Positions 14,279 through 22,615 of a stretch of DNA of 22,615 nucleotides are shown in pieces. How positions within the stretch are numbered: the stretch's first letter is position 1; every line of letters starts with the position of its first letter. The notes below the pieces were generated by a model, which worked only from the letters and a program-made list of their open reading frames with translations, ran no database searches and was not told the DNA's origin. This DNA is from Geobacter sp. UBA6151. GTDB taxonomy: Bacteria > Desulfobacterota > Desulfuromonadia > Geobacterales > Pseudopelobacteraceae. Location of the stretch: contig DIUT01000054.1 in NCBI GenBank assembly GCA_002423105.1, positions 1-22,615 of the forward strand, read 5' to 3'. The position numbers and the translations under genes were made by a program.

Positions 14279-16461
14279 ATACTGCAGTCTCCGCACATGA
14301 TACCGCCAATCAGGTCAGAATCAGTACGCCTGCTGCAGATGCTTCCCCTGAACACGGCAACATACCTGCGCAGGATTTACTGAACTTCCGTAAGGCCATT
14401 GACCTTTGTGCGCCCATCGGCATCTCGCTGATCGACATGGAAGGCCGCCTTCTTTTCGTCAACAGTTATTTCTGTAAACTTGTCGGCTGGTCACAGCAGG
14501 AGCTTACCGGCTGTCTTCCTCCCCGTCCGTACTGGCCTTCTGAAGAACAAACCACCATTGAGGCAACATTTCGTGAGGCTATGGCAGGACAACATCCGGC
14601 AGAGGGGGTTGAGCTGATCTTCATGCGGAAAGGCGGCGAACGGTTTCCGGTGCTGCTCATGATCAGCCCGTTCATTGATGCTGAAGACAAGCAGTCAGGC
14701 TGGGTGGTCTCCATACTGGACATAAGCAGACGATATCGAGCAGAACAGCATCTGAAGCAAAACCATGAACGGCTGAGGCTTATGGTGGAGGTAAGCCAGT
14801 TCCGGGCAGAAAACGTGCAAGAGTTGCTTGATTTTGCACTGGACAAAGTGGTTGCCCTGACCGGCAGCACCATCGGTTACATTTACCACTACCACGAAGA
14901 ACGCCGGGAGTTCGTTCTCAACTCATGGTCCCGTGAGGTGATGCCCGCCTGTTCAATTGCAGAGCCTCAAAATCTGTATCACCTTGATAAAACCGGTATC
15001 TGGGGGGAGGTGGTCCGCCGGCGCTGCCCGGTCATCGTCAACGATTTCCAGGAGCCCAACCCACTCAGGAAGGGCTATCCTGAAGGCCATGTACTCCTTC
15101 AACGGTTTATGAGCATTCCGGTATTTGATGGTGATCGTATTGTGGCGGTGGTGGGGGTGGGCAACAAACAACCGGCCTATGACGACACGGATGTGGAGCA
15201 ACTCAAGCTGATGATGCACGGTGTCTGGAGTTATGTCCATAAACTTGAGTTGGAAACGCGTTTGCAGGCAATCAGGGAGCGCTTCGAGTTTGCCCTTACA
15301 ACCGGTAAGCTGGCCATCTGGGAATGGGACCCGGCAACCGACCTGCTAGAATGGTCGGACAGCGTTGACAGTATGCTTGGGTATCAAGGCGGTGAATTTC
15401 CCCGAACCATCTCGGCCTGGATCGGCAACCTGCATCCTGAGGACCGTGATCAGGTGCTGGCTGTTCTTCAACGTCATGTGGACGACGACAGTCTTTACAG
15501 TATCGATTACCGGATGCGTAAAAAAGATGGTGATTATTGTTACTGGCATGATAACGCCATTACGTTTCGCAATGAAAACGGTCAACCGCTGCGCATGATC
15601 GGCTCATGTGTCGACATAACCGAACGCAAGCGGGCTGAACTCAACCTGAAACAGATGCAGGCACAGCTGATCCAGCAGGAAAAAATGGCCTCCATCGGCC
15701 AACTGGCGGCAGGTGTGGCCCATGAGATCAACAATCCGGTAGGGTTCATTGCCAGTAACCTGTCTACTCTGGGCAAGTACCGGCAGAGACTGGAGGAGTA
15801 CATCGGGCTGCTGGAAGAATCGCTGATGCAGCACAATGATGGAACGTGGCCGGATATGGTGGCGAAAAACCGCAGGTTGCTGAAAATCGACCACATCCTT
15901 GCCGATCTGGACGAATTGATTAATGAGTCAATGGAGGGGGTAGACCGGGTCAAAAGTATCGTTGCCGACCTGAAGAGCTTTTCACGCAGTGATGATCGCC
16001 GGACAACCCTGGTTGATCTTAACCAGTGTGTACAGACCACGCTCAATATCGTACGCAACGAGTACAAGTATGTTGCGGAACTGTCGCTTGACCTTCAGGA
16101 TGAGTTGCCGCCGGTACGGGGCAACAGCCAGCAGTTGAGCCAGGTCATCGCCAATCTGGTGATAAACGCGGCCCAGGCCATTGAAGGTCATGGTGCGATA
16201 GTCATCAAAACCTGGCGTGACAACTGTGATGTGTTGCTGTCGGTGAGCGACACCGGCACGGGGATTCCGCCGGAACATCTTGAACAGATATTTGATCCGT
16301 TTTTTACCACCAAGGAAGCCGGCAAAGGGACCGGGCTGGGGCTTTCCATCTGCTATGACATTCTCAAGAAACACCAGGGAAAGATCGCCGTTGAAAGCAG
16401 GGTGGGCCACGGCAGTGCTTTTACCGTGCGGCTGCCGGTCAGCAGTAACGCAGCCAACTGA
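14275..16461 (+). CDS. Cytoplasmic histidine kinase, PAS-GAF-PAS-HisKA-HATPase
   Basis: A 728-aa kinase with no membrane segment. PAS1 lies at about 38-160 (GISLIDMEGRLLFVN, VVSILDISRR) and GAF at about 175-320 (LTGSTIGYIYHYHEE, SIPVFDGDRIVAVVGVGN). PAS2 is at about 330-455 (LAIWEWDPATD, NLHPEDRDQV) and a short coiled coil leads into the core. The phospho-acceptor is H483 in GVAHEINNPVGF. The N-box is NLVINAAQAI, and DTGTGIP and GKGTGLGLS are present. It belongs to the long-DHp HEINNP type and is most similar here to the REC-kinase at 19517. The 4-base overlap with the upstream dCache kinase suggests co-translation, perhaps heteromeric signalling between a membrane and a soluble kinase. The cofactor or ligand of the GAF and PAS domains cannot be assigned. 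Confidence 0.9.
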   Translation: MNTAVSAHDTANQVRISTPAADASPEHGNIPAQDLLNFRKAIDLCAPIGISLIDMEGRLLFVNSYFCKLVGWSQQELTGCLPPRPYWPSEEQTTIEATFREAMAGQHPAEGVELIFMRKGGERFPVLLMISPFIDAEDKQSGWVVSILDISRRYRAEQHLKQNHERLRLMVEVSQFRAENVQELLDFALDKVVALTGSTIGYIYHYHEERREFVLNSWSREVMPACSIAEPQNLYHLDKTGIWGEVVRRRCPVIVNDFQEPNPLRKGYPEGHVLLQRFMSIPVFDGDRIVAVVGVGNKQPAYDDTDVEQLKLMMHGVWSYVHKLELETRLQAIRERFEFALTTGKLAIWEWDPATDLLEWSDSVDSMLGYQGGEFPRTISAWIGNLHPEDRDQVLAVLQRHVDDDSLYSIDYRMRKKDGDYCYWHDNAITFRNENGQPLRMIGSCVDITERKRAELNLKQMQAQLIQQEKMASIGQLAAGVAHEINNPVGFIASNLSTLGKYRQRLEEYIGLLEESLMQHNDGTWPDMVAKNRRLLKIDHILADLDELINESMEGVDRVKSIVADLKSFSRSDDRRTTLVDLNQCVQTTLNIVRNEYKYVAELSLDLQDELPPVRGNSQQLSQVIANLVINAAQAIEGHGAIVIKTWRDNCDVLLSVSDTGTGIPPEHLEQIFDPFFTTKEAGKGTGLGLSICYDILKKHQGKIAVESRVGHGSAFTVRLPVSSNAAN

Positions 16462-16497
16462 ACGTAGCAGGACAACCGGAAGAGCAGGGGAAAACCC

Positions 16498-18987
16498 ATG
16501 CCGTTTCTGTCCCGTTTCAAAGAACCGTTAACCGTTGCAGCCGGCGCGACCGTTGCCATCTCCCTGTTTGCCCTGGCAAGCTGGGTGCTGGATATCCGGC
16601 AGTTGCAGTTGCTCAATTCCGTCCATATTCCCATGGCGCCCAGCACGGCATTGCTGTTCCTGCTGCTGGGCTGTTGCATAACTCGTATCAGGCTGCAGTC
16701 CGCTTCCTGTCGCGTCTGGTTCGTTTATTCCGTTGTCGGCTTCGTGACGATCACCGCTCTCCTGGCCTTGACCGGCCGGCTTGCCGGCCTTGAGCTTGCA
16801 CTACTGCGGCTGCTGTCGCCTGCCGTCCCGCATCACAACACCATACCCCTTGGCATCATGTCGCCTTTGACCGCTGCTACATTTTTGTGCTGCGCCCCGG
16901 CGCTGCTTGCCGGATTTCCTCCGGACAGGCGTGGTGGCGGACAGCGACAGATGTCGGCATTCTGTTCATTGTTAGTGATCCTGATCAGTTTGACGGTTTT
17001 CCTGAGTTATGGGGTGGGGGCACCGCTTTTGTACGGCAGCGGCACCATTCCCATGGCGCTGACCACCGCAATCTGCTTTCTGCTGACCGGTGCCGTGCTG
17101 ATGGCCGGAGCCGGCCGGGATAGTTGGCCGCTTTCCCTCTTTTACACGGAGCCTGCCGATCTGCTTGAATCACGCTCCACCTTGCTGACCCAAGGGCCGC
17201 TCGTCATCTTTCTGCTCCTTTCGCTGGTCATCGGCATCATGGGAGTTTTCTACCTTAAACGGCAGTTTGCAGAATCCAGGCATATGGCGCAGGCTGATCT
17301 GGAAGTGATCGGCAGGCTGAAAACCGGCCAGATATCAGACTGGTACCGTGAGCGGCTGCTTGATGCGGAACTTATCATCGGAAACCCGTTGGTCCAACAA
17401 CAAACCGTACAATTTCTTGCAGGCACCCTGGATCCGTCACTCCGCGGCAACCTGTCGGCATGGCTGAACAAGCTGATCAAGCTGGGCTATACCCAGGCTG
17501 TTCTGTACGATAACCGGGGAATCCCCCGGCTCTGGTCCCGCAGTGATCGCAAACCGGCAAAGGCTGAGCATAAAGATTTTCAACATGCCATATCCGGCAG
17601 GGTCATTACCGTTACCGACCTGCATCGGGATACACACCTGAACGATACAGGCCAGGGCAATATCGTTATCAACTTCTGGATACCCATTGTCGCGACAGAC
17701 AGCCGGACGTCTGCCAGTGGTGCGCTGCTGCTTAAACGCAGTCCGTACCCGTTTTTGTACCCGTTGATCCAGACCTGGCCTACAACCAGTCGTACTGCCG
17801 AGACCTTGCTGGTTCGGCGTGATGGAGACGGGGCATTGTTTCTGAACAGCCTGCGTCACCAGCAGGGGACGGAGTTATCGCTGCGTTTTCCGCTTTCTCA
17901 GCAGAGCAGGCTGCCTGCGGCACGGGCCATCCTTGGGACAGACGGTGTCATAGAAGGGGTTGATTACCGCAATAAGCCGGTTCTGGCCGCAGTCTGCGCC
18001 GTTCCCGGAACTCCGTGGTTCATGGTGGCCAAGATTGATCTCGCCGAGGTGTTGGAACCGGTGCGGCAACAGGCATGGATAACCGGCGGCATTCTTTTGG
18101 TCCTGCTGCTGAGCACGGCCCTGTGGTTGAGTTTGCAATGGCAGCAGCGTAACAACCTCTGGCTGCGGAAGCAGCTGACCATCGAACAGGCCAAAACCCG
18201 TGCCGAAGAGGAGTTGAACAGGCTGAACGCTGAACTTGAAGAGCGGGTGCGGTTGCGCACTGTGCAGCTTGATGCCGCAAACAAGGAGTTGGAGGCCTTT
18301 TCCTACTCCGTTTCCCATGACCTCCGGGCACCGCTCCGGCATCTGACCGGTTTTGTGGAGCTTTTGAACAAGCATGCTCCCCAGGTTTTTGACGCCAGGA
18401 TCAGGCATTATCTGGACGTGATTTCTGCATCAGCCACGCAGATGAGCGTGCTGGTGGATGATCTGCTTGCCTTTTCCAGAATGGGCCGGGTGGAGATGAT
18501 GCACGGCTTGGTGAGGTTTAACCGGTTGGTGCAGGAAATTCTGGAGAAGCTTGAACCTGAGACGGCAGGCAGAACGATTGTCTGGAAGATTCAGTCCTTG
18601 CCTGATGTTGAGGGAGACGCTGCAATGATCAGGCTGGTGCTGATGAACTTGCTGTCAAACGCAATCAAGTACACGGCGAAAAACCCGGAGGCCGGGATTG
18701 AGATCGGCTGTATATCTGATAATGCCGATGAGCGGGTGTTCTTTGTGCGGGATAATGGCGCGGGCTTTGATATGCGTTACAGCGACAAACTGTTCCATCT
18801 GTTCCAACGCCTGCACCGCAGCGATGAGTTTGAAGGCAATGGTGTCGGCCTGGCCAATGTCAGCAGGATTATCCAGCGTCACGGTGGCCGCGTCTGGGCT
18901 GAAGGAGCGGTCGGTCAGGGGGCGACGTTTTATTTTTCGCTGCCGGTGACCCGGCAAACAGCGGAGACTGAGGAGGCAAATCCATGA
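16498..18987 (+). CDS. Membrane sensor histidine kinase with phytochrome-type HisKA
   Basis: An 829-aa kinase; AGGGGA precedes the ATG. Residues about 12-260 form a multi-helix membrane module containing three related segments: IPMAPSTALLFLLLG, IMSPLTAATFLCCA and IPMALTTAICFLLTG. An extracytoplasmic region at about 262-520 ends in a Cache-like part (AAVCAVPGTPWFMVAKID), then a membrane helix near 525-545 and a coiled coil. The HisKA motif is SYSVSHDLRAPLRHLTGF with phospho-acceptor H607. The ATPase domain has NLLSNAIKYT, DNGAGFD and GNGVGLANV. The histidine is followed by D and the H+4 residue is A rather than T/N, so phosphatase activity may be weak. This kinase type, as in cyanobacterial Cph1, usually works with Rcp1-type regulators. 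The next gene encodes one and overlaps by ATGA. Confidence 0.9.
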   Translation: MPFLSRFKEPLTVAAGATVAISLFALASWVLDIRQLQLLNSVHIPMAPSTALLFLLLGCCITRIRLQSASCRVWFVYSVVGFVTITALLALTGRLAGLELALLRLLSPAVPHHNTIPLGIMSPLTAATFLCCAPALLAGFPPDRRGGGQRQMSAFCSLLVILISLTVFLSYGVGAPLLYGSGTIPMALTTAICFLLTGAVLMAGAGRDSWPLSLFYTEPADLLESRSTLLTQGPLVIFLLLSLVIGIMGVFYLKRQFAESRHMAQADLEVIGRLKTGQISDWYRERLLDAELIIGNPLVQQQTVQFLAGTLDPSLRGNLSAWLNKLIKLGYTQAVLYDNRGIPRLWSRSDRKPAKAEHKDFQHAISGRVITVTDLHRDTHLNDTGQGNIVINFWIPIVATDSRTSASGALLLKRSPYPFLYPLIQTWPTTSRTAETLLVRRDGDGALFLNSLRHQQGTELSLRFPLSQQSRLPAARAILGTDGVIEGVDYRNKPVLAAVCAVPGTPWFMVAKIDLAEVLEPVRQQAWITGGILLVLLLSTALWLSLQWQQRNNLWLRKQLTIEQAKTRAEEELNRLNAELEERVRLRTVQLDAANKELEAFSYSVSHDLRAPLRHLTGFVELLNKHAPQVFDARIRHYLDVISASATQMSVLVDDLLAFSRMGRVEMMHGLVRFNRLVQEILEKLEPETAGRTIVWKIQSLPDVEGDAAMIRLVLMNLLSNAIKYTAKNPEAGIEIGCISDNADERVFFVRDNGAGFDMRYSDKLFHLFQRLHRSDEFEGNGVGLANVSRIIQRHGGRVWAEGAVGQGATFYFSLPVTRQTAETEEANP

Positions 18988-19427
18988 TTGAGATCAAGGA
19001 AATATTGCTGGTTGAGGACAGTCCCTACGATGCGGAGCTGACCCTGGAAGCTCTGTCGGAAATAAACCTGGCTAACCGGATAGAGTGGATCAAGGACGGT
19101 GCGCAGGCCCTTGACTATCTTCACTGCCGGGGCGACTATGCCGGGCGGGCGCCGATCAATCCGGCACTGATCCTCTTGGACCTGAAGCTGCCCAAAGTTG
19201 ACGGTCGGCAGGTTTTGCAGGATATACGCAACACGCCTGGATTGAAGACCATTCCGGTGGTGGTGCTCACCTCCTCCCGCGAACAATCCGATCTGCTCAG
19301 TTGTTATAGTAATGGTGTGAATGCCTACGTCGTCAAGCCGGTGGTCTTTGCTGATTTCATGAATGCGGTCAAGACGTTGGGGCTCTTCTGGGCAGCCATC
19401 AACCAGCCGCCTCCTGCCGGGGCGTAA
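18984..19427 (+). CDS. Single-domain response regulator, Rcp1 type
   Basis: A 147-aa stand-alone REC protein. Acidic pair E11/D12 (LLVEDSPYDAEL), phospho-acceptor D66 (LILLDLKLPKVDG), T96 and K118 are all present. The extended segment before the phospho-site (DYLHCRGDYAGR) is typical of the Rcp1 family. There is no output domain, so it acts by protein contact or as a phosphate shuttle. The 4-base overlap with the SHDLRAP kinase upstream makes that kinase the expected donor, as in Cph1-Rcp1. It ends with a Pro-rich tail (NQPPPAGA). A strong hairpin lies 17 bases after the stop. Confidence 0.92.
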   Translation: MIEIKEILLVEDSPYDAELTLEALSEINLANRIEWIKDGAQALDYLHCRGDYAGRAPINPALILLDLKLPKVDGRQVLQDIRNTPGLKTIPVVVLTSSREQSDLLSCYSNGVNAYVVKPVVFADFMNAVKTLGLFWAAINQPPPAGA

Positions 19428-19444
19428 CCTGAAAGAAAGCTGTG

Positions 19445-19466
19445 TCATCTCCCGGCAGGGAGATGA
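19445..19466 (+). terminator. Hairpin after the Rcp1-type regulator gene
   Basis: TCATCTCCC-GGCA-GGGAGATGA is a perfect 9-bp stem with a 4-base loop, in the 89-base gap before the next gene. It is not followed by a T-run (the next bases are TGGGGAGAG), so it is not a classical intrinsic terminator. It could be a weak terminator, an mRNA-stabilising or processing hairpin, or a DNA dyad. The structure is certain and its role is not. Confidence 0.45.
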
Positions 19467-19516
19467 TGGGGAGAGTTGTTCTGCCTTACAGTGAATGAGG
19501 TTAGACGGAGTCTGTT

Positions 19517-20758
19517 ATGACAACAGCAGTTTTTCTCCACTTGGAAGATAATAGCAACGATGCGGAGCTGGTCTCGGAAAAGCTGCGCGAACAGTGGCCC
19601 GATTGCCGGGTAGAGCGGGTTGATACCAAGGAAGCGTACCTGGTTGCCTTGGAACGTGGTGAATGCGACCTGATCCTGGCTGACTATTCATTGCCTCGTT
19701 TCAGCGGCATGGAGGCGCTTGTCATTGCCAGGGAGCGTTTCCGTGATCTGCCATTCATTTTCGTTTCAGGCACGATCGGGGAAGAAATTGCCATCGAAAC
19801 CCTGAAAAACGGCGCCACCGACTATGTGCTGAAGCACCGTCTCTCCCGCTTGATTCCTGCTGTATACCGGGCCCTCCATGAACGGGATGATGCCCGGGCA
19901 AAACAGCAGGCTGAACTGACCATGAAAAAAATGCAGACACAGTTGATCCAGCAGGAAAAAATGGCTTCAATCGGCCAACTGGCTGCAGGCGTGGCCCATG
20001 AGATCAATAACCCGATCTGCTTTATTTCCAGCAACCTGTCCACCCTTGAAAAATATCAGCGCAGAATAGTCGACTATATCCAGTTTCTGGAAAGAACGCT
20101 GCTGGATTGCTGCGGAAATCACCAGGGCCAGGTGCTTGAAGACCAACGTCAGAGTATGAAAATGGGCCATATTCTGGAGGATGCCGTCAGCTTGATTGCG
20201 GAAAGCCTGGAGGGAACCGACCGGGTCAGAAACATTGTGGCTGACCTGAAGAGTTTTTCCCACACCGACGAGCGGAAGACCGGCATGTTTCAACTGAACG
20301 ACTGCATCCGTACCACCCTGAATATCGTCAGACACGAATTTAAATATGTGGCTGATCTGGTGCTTGACCTTGCCGATGATCTGCCGCAACTGCAGGGCAA
20401 TCACCAGCAGATGGGACAGGTCATTGCCAATCTGGTGATAAACGCGGCCCATGCCATTGAAGGACACGGCACCATTACCGTGCGTACCAGGCAGGATGGC
20501 GGCCATATTGAACTTACTGTGCAGGATACCGGCAAAGGGATAGCCCCGGAACATCTCTCGCGGATATTCGAACCGTTTTTTACAACCAAGGCGATCGGCA
20601 AGGGAACCGGCCTGGGGCTTTCCATCTGCTATGATATCGTGACCAAGCATGGCGGCGAAATTATGGTGGCCGGCGACACGGGCGCCGGTACCATGTTTAC
20701 GATACGCTTGCCGCTCTGTGCGGTCGCGTCGGACGACGCCGGCCGACTGAACCGCTAA
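19517..20758 (+). CDS. REC-histidine kinase (REC-HisKA-HATPase)
   Basis: A 413-aa soluble protein with CGGAG about 8 bases before the ATG. The N-terminal REC domain (about 4-122) has E10/D11, D56 in LILADYSLPRFSG, S84 and K106 (followed by H rather than the usual P). A helix at about 125-150 leads to the kinase core: H161 in GVAHEINNPICF, N-box NLVINAAHAI, DTGKGIA and GKGTGLGLS. The kinase has no sensor domain other than REC, so it is probably controlled by phosphorylation of D56. This arrangement links one two-component step to another. The core, including the linker QLIQQEKMASIGQLAAG, closely matches the PAS-GAF-PAS kinase at 14275. The stop is 31 bases before the next gene, so co-transcription is likely. 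Confidence 0.9.
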   Translation: MTTAVFLHLEDNSNDAELVSEKLREQWPDCRVERVDTKEAYLVALERGECDLILADYSLPRFSGMEALVIARERFRDLPFIFVSGTIGEEIAIETLKNGATDYVLKHRLSRLIPAVYRALHERDDARAKQQAELTMKKMQTQLIQQEKMASIGQLAAGVAHEINNPICFISSNLSTLEKYQRRIVDYIQFLERTLLDCCGNHQGQVLEDQRQSMKMGHILEDAVSLIAESLEGTDRVRNIVADLKSFSHTDERKTGMFQLNDCIRTTLNIVRHEFKYVADLVLDLADDLPQLQGNHQQMGQVIANLVINAAHAIEGHGTITVRTRQDGGHIELTVQDTGKGIAPEHLSRIFEPFFTTKAIGKGTGLGLSICYDIVTKHGGEIMVAGDTGAGTMFTIRLPLCAVASDDAGRLNR

Positions 20759-20789
20759 CCGACGGTAGACACTCCAAGGAACGCTACCC

Positions 20790-22615
20790 ATGCTCAGCCA
20801 AGAAAATATTTTTCGTATTGTAGCCAGCTACTCGTCGGATCTGGTTTACTGGATTCTTCCGGATGGTGCGCTCTTCTACATTTCCCCCAACTGCGAAACC
20901 ATTACCGGTTTTACGGAGCAGGAGCTCAAGGAGGGAGATGCTCCACTGGAGAAGATCATTGCCTCTGACAGTCTGGTGCTCTGGCGGCAGCACATTGCCA
21001 TGCACCAGGAACGGGTGCTCCTGCCTGACTGTGTCAATATGCGGATACGGGACAAACAGGGAGAGGAGCACTGGGTTGCCCACTGCTGCCAGCAGGTATT
21101 TGACGGTACGGGAAACCTCCAGGGGCTGAGGGGTAGTTTTTCCGACATTTCCGATTTGATGAACCTGCAAAGTATGCTCAATGAGCAGAAGACCTTTCTG
21201 GAACAGTTGTTGGAACGGGCGGCGGTTCCGCTCTTCGTGCTGGATGAAGCCGGCCATATCGTTGTCTGGAATACCGCCCTGCAGGATCTCACCGGATTTT
21301 TCGGTGAGGAGATGATCGGCACACGGCGGCAATGGGAACCGTTTTATGCTGCGCAGCGTCCGGTGCTGGCCGATCTGGTGCTTTCCGGCGATCTTTCCGC
21401 AGGCAGCAGTCTGTACACAACCATCACGCCTTCCCAGCACATCCCGGGCGCGCTACGGGCCGAAGGCTGGTATGACCATCTGGGTGCAAAGCGTCGCTAC
21501 ATCATATTTGAGGCATCTCCGATTGTTGATCAGCACGGCGCTGTCATTGCCGTGATCGAGACGTTGCTTGATCTGACCGAGCGCAAGCTGCTTGAAGAAG
21601 AACTCGAAACCAGCAGAAAAAAGCTGGAAGAACAGCACAAGACCCTGGACCGGCTCTTTGCTCAGGTTGAGGCTGCCAAGCGTGAGTGGGAGGAGACCCT
21701 GGACTGTATCTCCGATATCGTGCTGATGTGCGATACCCAGGGAAATATCCAACGCTGCAACAGTTCCTTCAACAGACTGACCGGTATTGCCCATGATGCC
21801 GTCAAAGGCAAGAGCTGGGCCCGCACGCTGTACAATCTGGGGTTCAAGGTCAGTGACTACAGCAAGGGGAGCGGTACCATCCAGGACAGTGCCGGAACCC
21901 GTTTCTTCGATCTGCGCACATTTCCCTTGCACAACCACAAGGGGGCACTGATCGGCAATGTGGTAAATATACGGGACATCACGGAGATCAGGGCCGTCAA
22001 CCAGCAGCTTGAGGCGGCTTACAATCAGGTGAAGCTGGCCCAGGTGCAGGCCGTGCAGCAGGAAAAACTGGCCTCGGTGGGACAGCTTGCGGCAGGCGTA
22101 GCCCATGAAATCAACAACCCGATGGGGTTCATCTCCAGCAATCTTTCCTCACTTGCCAAGTATATCAACAAGATCAAGGCATTTGAGCAGGCGTTGAATG
22201 AGGAGGTCAGAAACTACGGTAATCCTGCTTTGATAAACGAAATGGAAAACCTGAAAAAGACCATGAAAATTGACTTTATCATGGAGGATATGGGCAGTCT
22301 GCTGGAGGAGTCACAGGAGGGGGCCGAACGGGTCCGCCGTATTGTTCAGGACCTGAAAAACTTCTCCCATGTGGATGAAGCGCAGTGCAAGTCTGTTAAT
22401 ATCAACGAGAACCTGGACAGTACGCTGAACATGCTGAGAAACGAGATCAAGTATGTGGCTGTGCTGCACAAGGAATATGGCGAAATAGCCCCGGTCTGCT
22501 GTCTTCCGCAGCAGTTGAACCAGGTGTTCATGAATCTGCTGGTGAATGCCATCCATGCCCTGGAAGGGCATGGTGCCATTACGGTGCGCACCTGGCAGGA
22601 AGGGCAGACGGTACA
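20790..22615 (+). CDS. Soluble histidine kinase, PAS-PAS-PAS-HisKA-HATPase (3' truncated by window)
   Basis: An open frame from the ATG at 20790 (CAAGGA 9 bases upstream) runs to the window end: 608 codons with no stop. I translated it directly. PAS1 is at about 1-125 (VYWILPDGALFYISPNCE, GLRGSFSDIS), PAS2 at about 140-270 (PLFVLDEAGHIVVWN, VIETLLDLTERK) and PAS3 at about 300-415 (EWEETLDCISDIVLM, GNVVNIRDITE). The core follows with H439 in GVAHEINNPMGF and an N-box NLLVNAIHAL. The sequence ends before the G-boxes, which should lie just beyond the edge. There is no membrane segment. PAS1, PAS3 and the core are paralogous to the dCache kinase at 11591, which has no equivalent of PAS2. Confidence 0.88.
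   Translation, partial: MLSQENIFRIVASYSSDLVYWILPDGALFYISPNCETITGFTEQELKEGDAPLEKIIASDSLVLWRQHIAMHQERVLLPDCVNMRIRDKQGEEHWVAHCCQQVFDGTGNLQGLRGSFSDISDLMNLQSMLNEQKTFLEQLLERAAVPLFVLDEAGHIVVWNTALQDLTGFFGEEMIGTRRQWEPFYAAQRPVLADLVLSGDLSAGSSLYTTITPSQHIPGALRAEGWYDHLGAKRRYIIFEASPIVDQHGAVIAVIETLLDLTERKLLEEELETSRKKLEEQHKTLDRLFAQVEAAKREWEETLDCISDIVLMCDTQGNIQRCNSSFNRLTGIAHDAVKGKSWARTLYNLGFKVSDYSKGSGTIQDSAGTRFFDLRTFPLHNHKGALIGNVVNIRDITEIRAVNQQLEAAYNQVKLAQVQAVQQEKLASVGQLAAGVAHEINNPMGFISSNLSSLAKYINKIKAFEQALNEEVRNYGNPALINEMENLKKTMKIDFIMEDMGSLLEESQEGAERVRRIVQDLKNFSHVDEAQCKSVNINENLDSTLNMLRNEIKYVAVLHKEYGEIAPVCCLPQQLNQVFMNLLVNAIHALEGHGAITVRTWQEGQTV

Noticed and set aside
19967..20791. Long minus-strand open frame of 274 codons
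   Set aside because: It is antisense to the REC-kinase core. Similar antisense frames appear opposite the other HEINNP kinases simply because those kinases are paralogous; no ribosome binding site or family resemblance.
20784..22106. Two long minus-strand open frames opposite the last kinase
   Set aside because: The plus-strand frame has PAS and HisKA motifs throughout; the minus frames have none.
1..22615. CRISPR, tRNA, rRNA, insertion sequences, phage or integrase genes
   Set aside because: No repeat arrays, cloverleaf-like genes, terminal inverted repeats or transposase/integrase motifs were seen on either strand.

Overview
The window looks like a chromosomal segment of a Geobacter-type member of the Desulfuromonadia. 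This is inferred, not proven: the moderate GC content, the density of large multi-domain histidine kinases and the repeated Geobacter-style kinase cores suggest it, and Trichlorobacter/Geobacter lovleyi-like bacteria would fit. There are no tRNA, rRNA, CRISPR, insertion sequence or phage genes. Coding density is very high and no gap between genes exceeds about 135 bases.

Left end (1-2650): two housekeeping genes are divergent, the cell-wall endolytic transglycosylase mltG on the minus strand and the NADH/NAD-cap pyrophosphatase nudC on the plus strand. The spacer between them carries facing sigma70-like promoters whose predicted start points fall on the ATG codons, so both mRNAs may be leaderless. 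A small, AT-rich gene for a ferritin-like four-helix protein with its own extended -10 promoter follows.

From 2760 to the right edge everything is signal transduction on the plus strand. There are eight histidine kinases (one hybrid, one REC-kinase, one running off the window), three further response regulators, and only one recognisable enzymatic output, a GGDEF diguanylate cyclase. No DNA-binding output domain is visible. Many genes overlap by the 4-base ATGA arrangement (5141, 8600, 14275, 18984), which implies translational coupling of partners.

Block A (2760-11518): MASE1-CHASE kinase + REC-GGDEF; then a second membrane kinase (HAMP, PAS) + REC-HisKA-HATPase-REC-HPt hybrid; then a protein with a MshEN/T2SSE_N-like N-terminus fused to a REC domain. 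The two kinase/regulator pairs share a duplicated stretch of about 1.16 kb covering the kinase core and the following REC domain, joined to different sensors and different outputs. Because MshEN domains are known c-di-GMP receptors, block A can be read as a circuit that makes and reads c-di-GMP, possibly acting on type IV pilus or type II secretion machinery.

Block B (11591-22615): a dCache-HAMP-PAS-PAS kinase, a soluble PAS-GAF-PAS kinase, a membrane kinase with a phytochrome-type HisKA coupled to an Rcp1-type single REC protein, a short REC-kinase, and a PAS-PAS-PAS kinase truncated by the window end. Four of these share a 'HEINNP' kinase core with an unusually long segment between the phospho-histidine helix and the second DHp helix. 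They form two closer paralogue pairs (11591/20790 and 14275/19517), so the block also appears to have grown by local duplication and sensor exchange.
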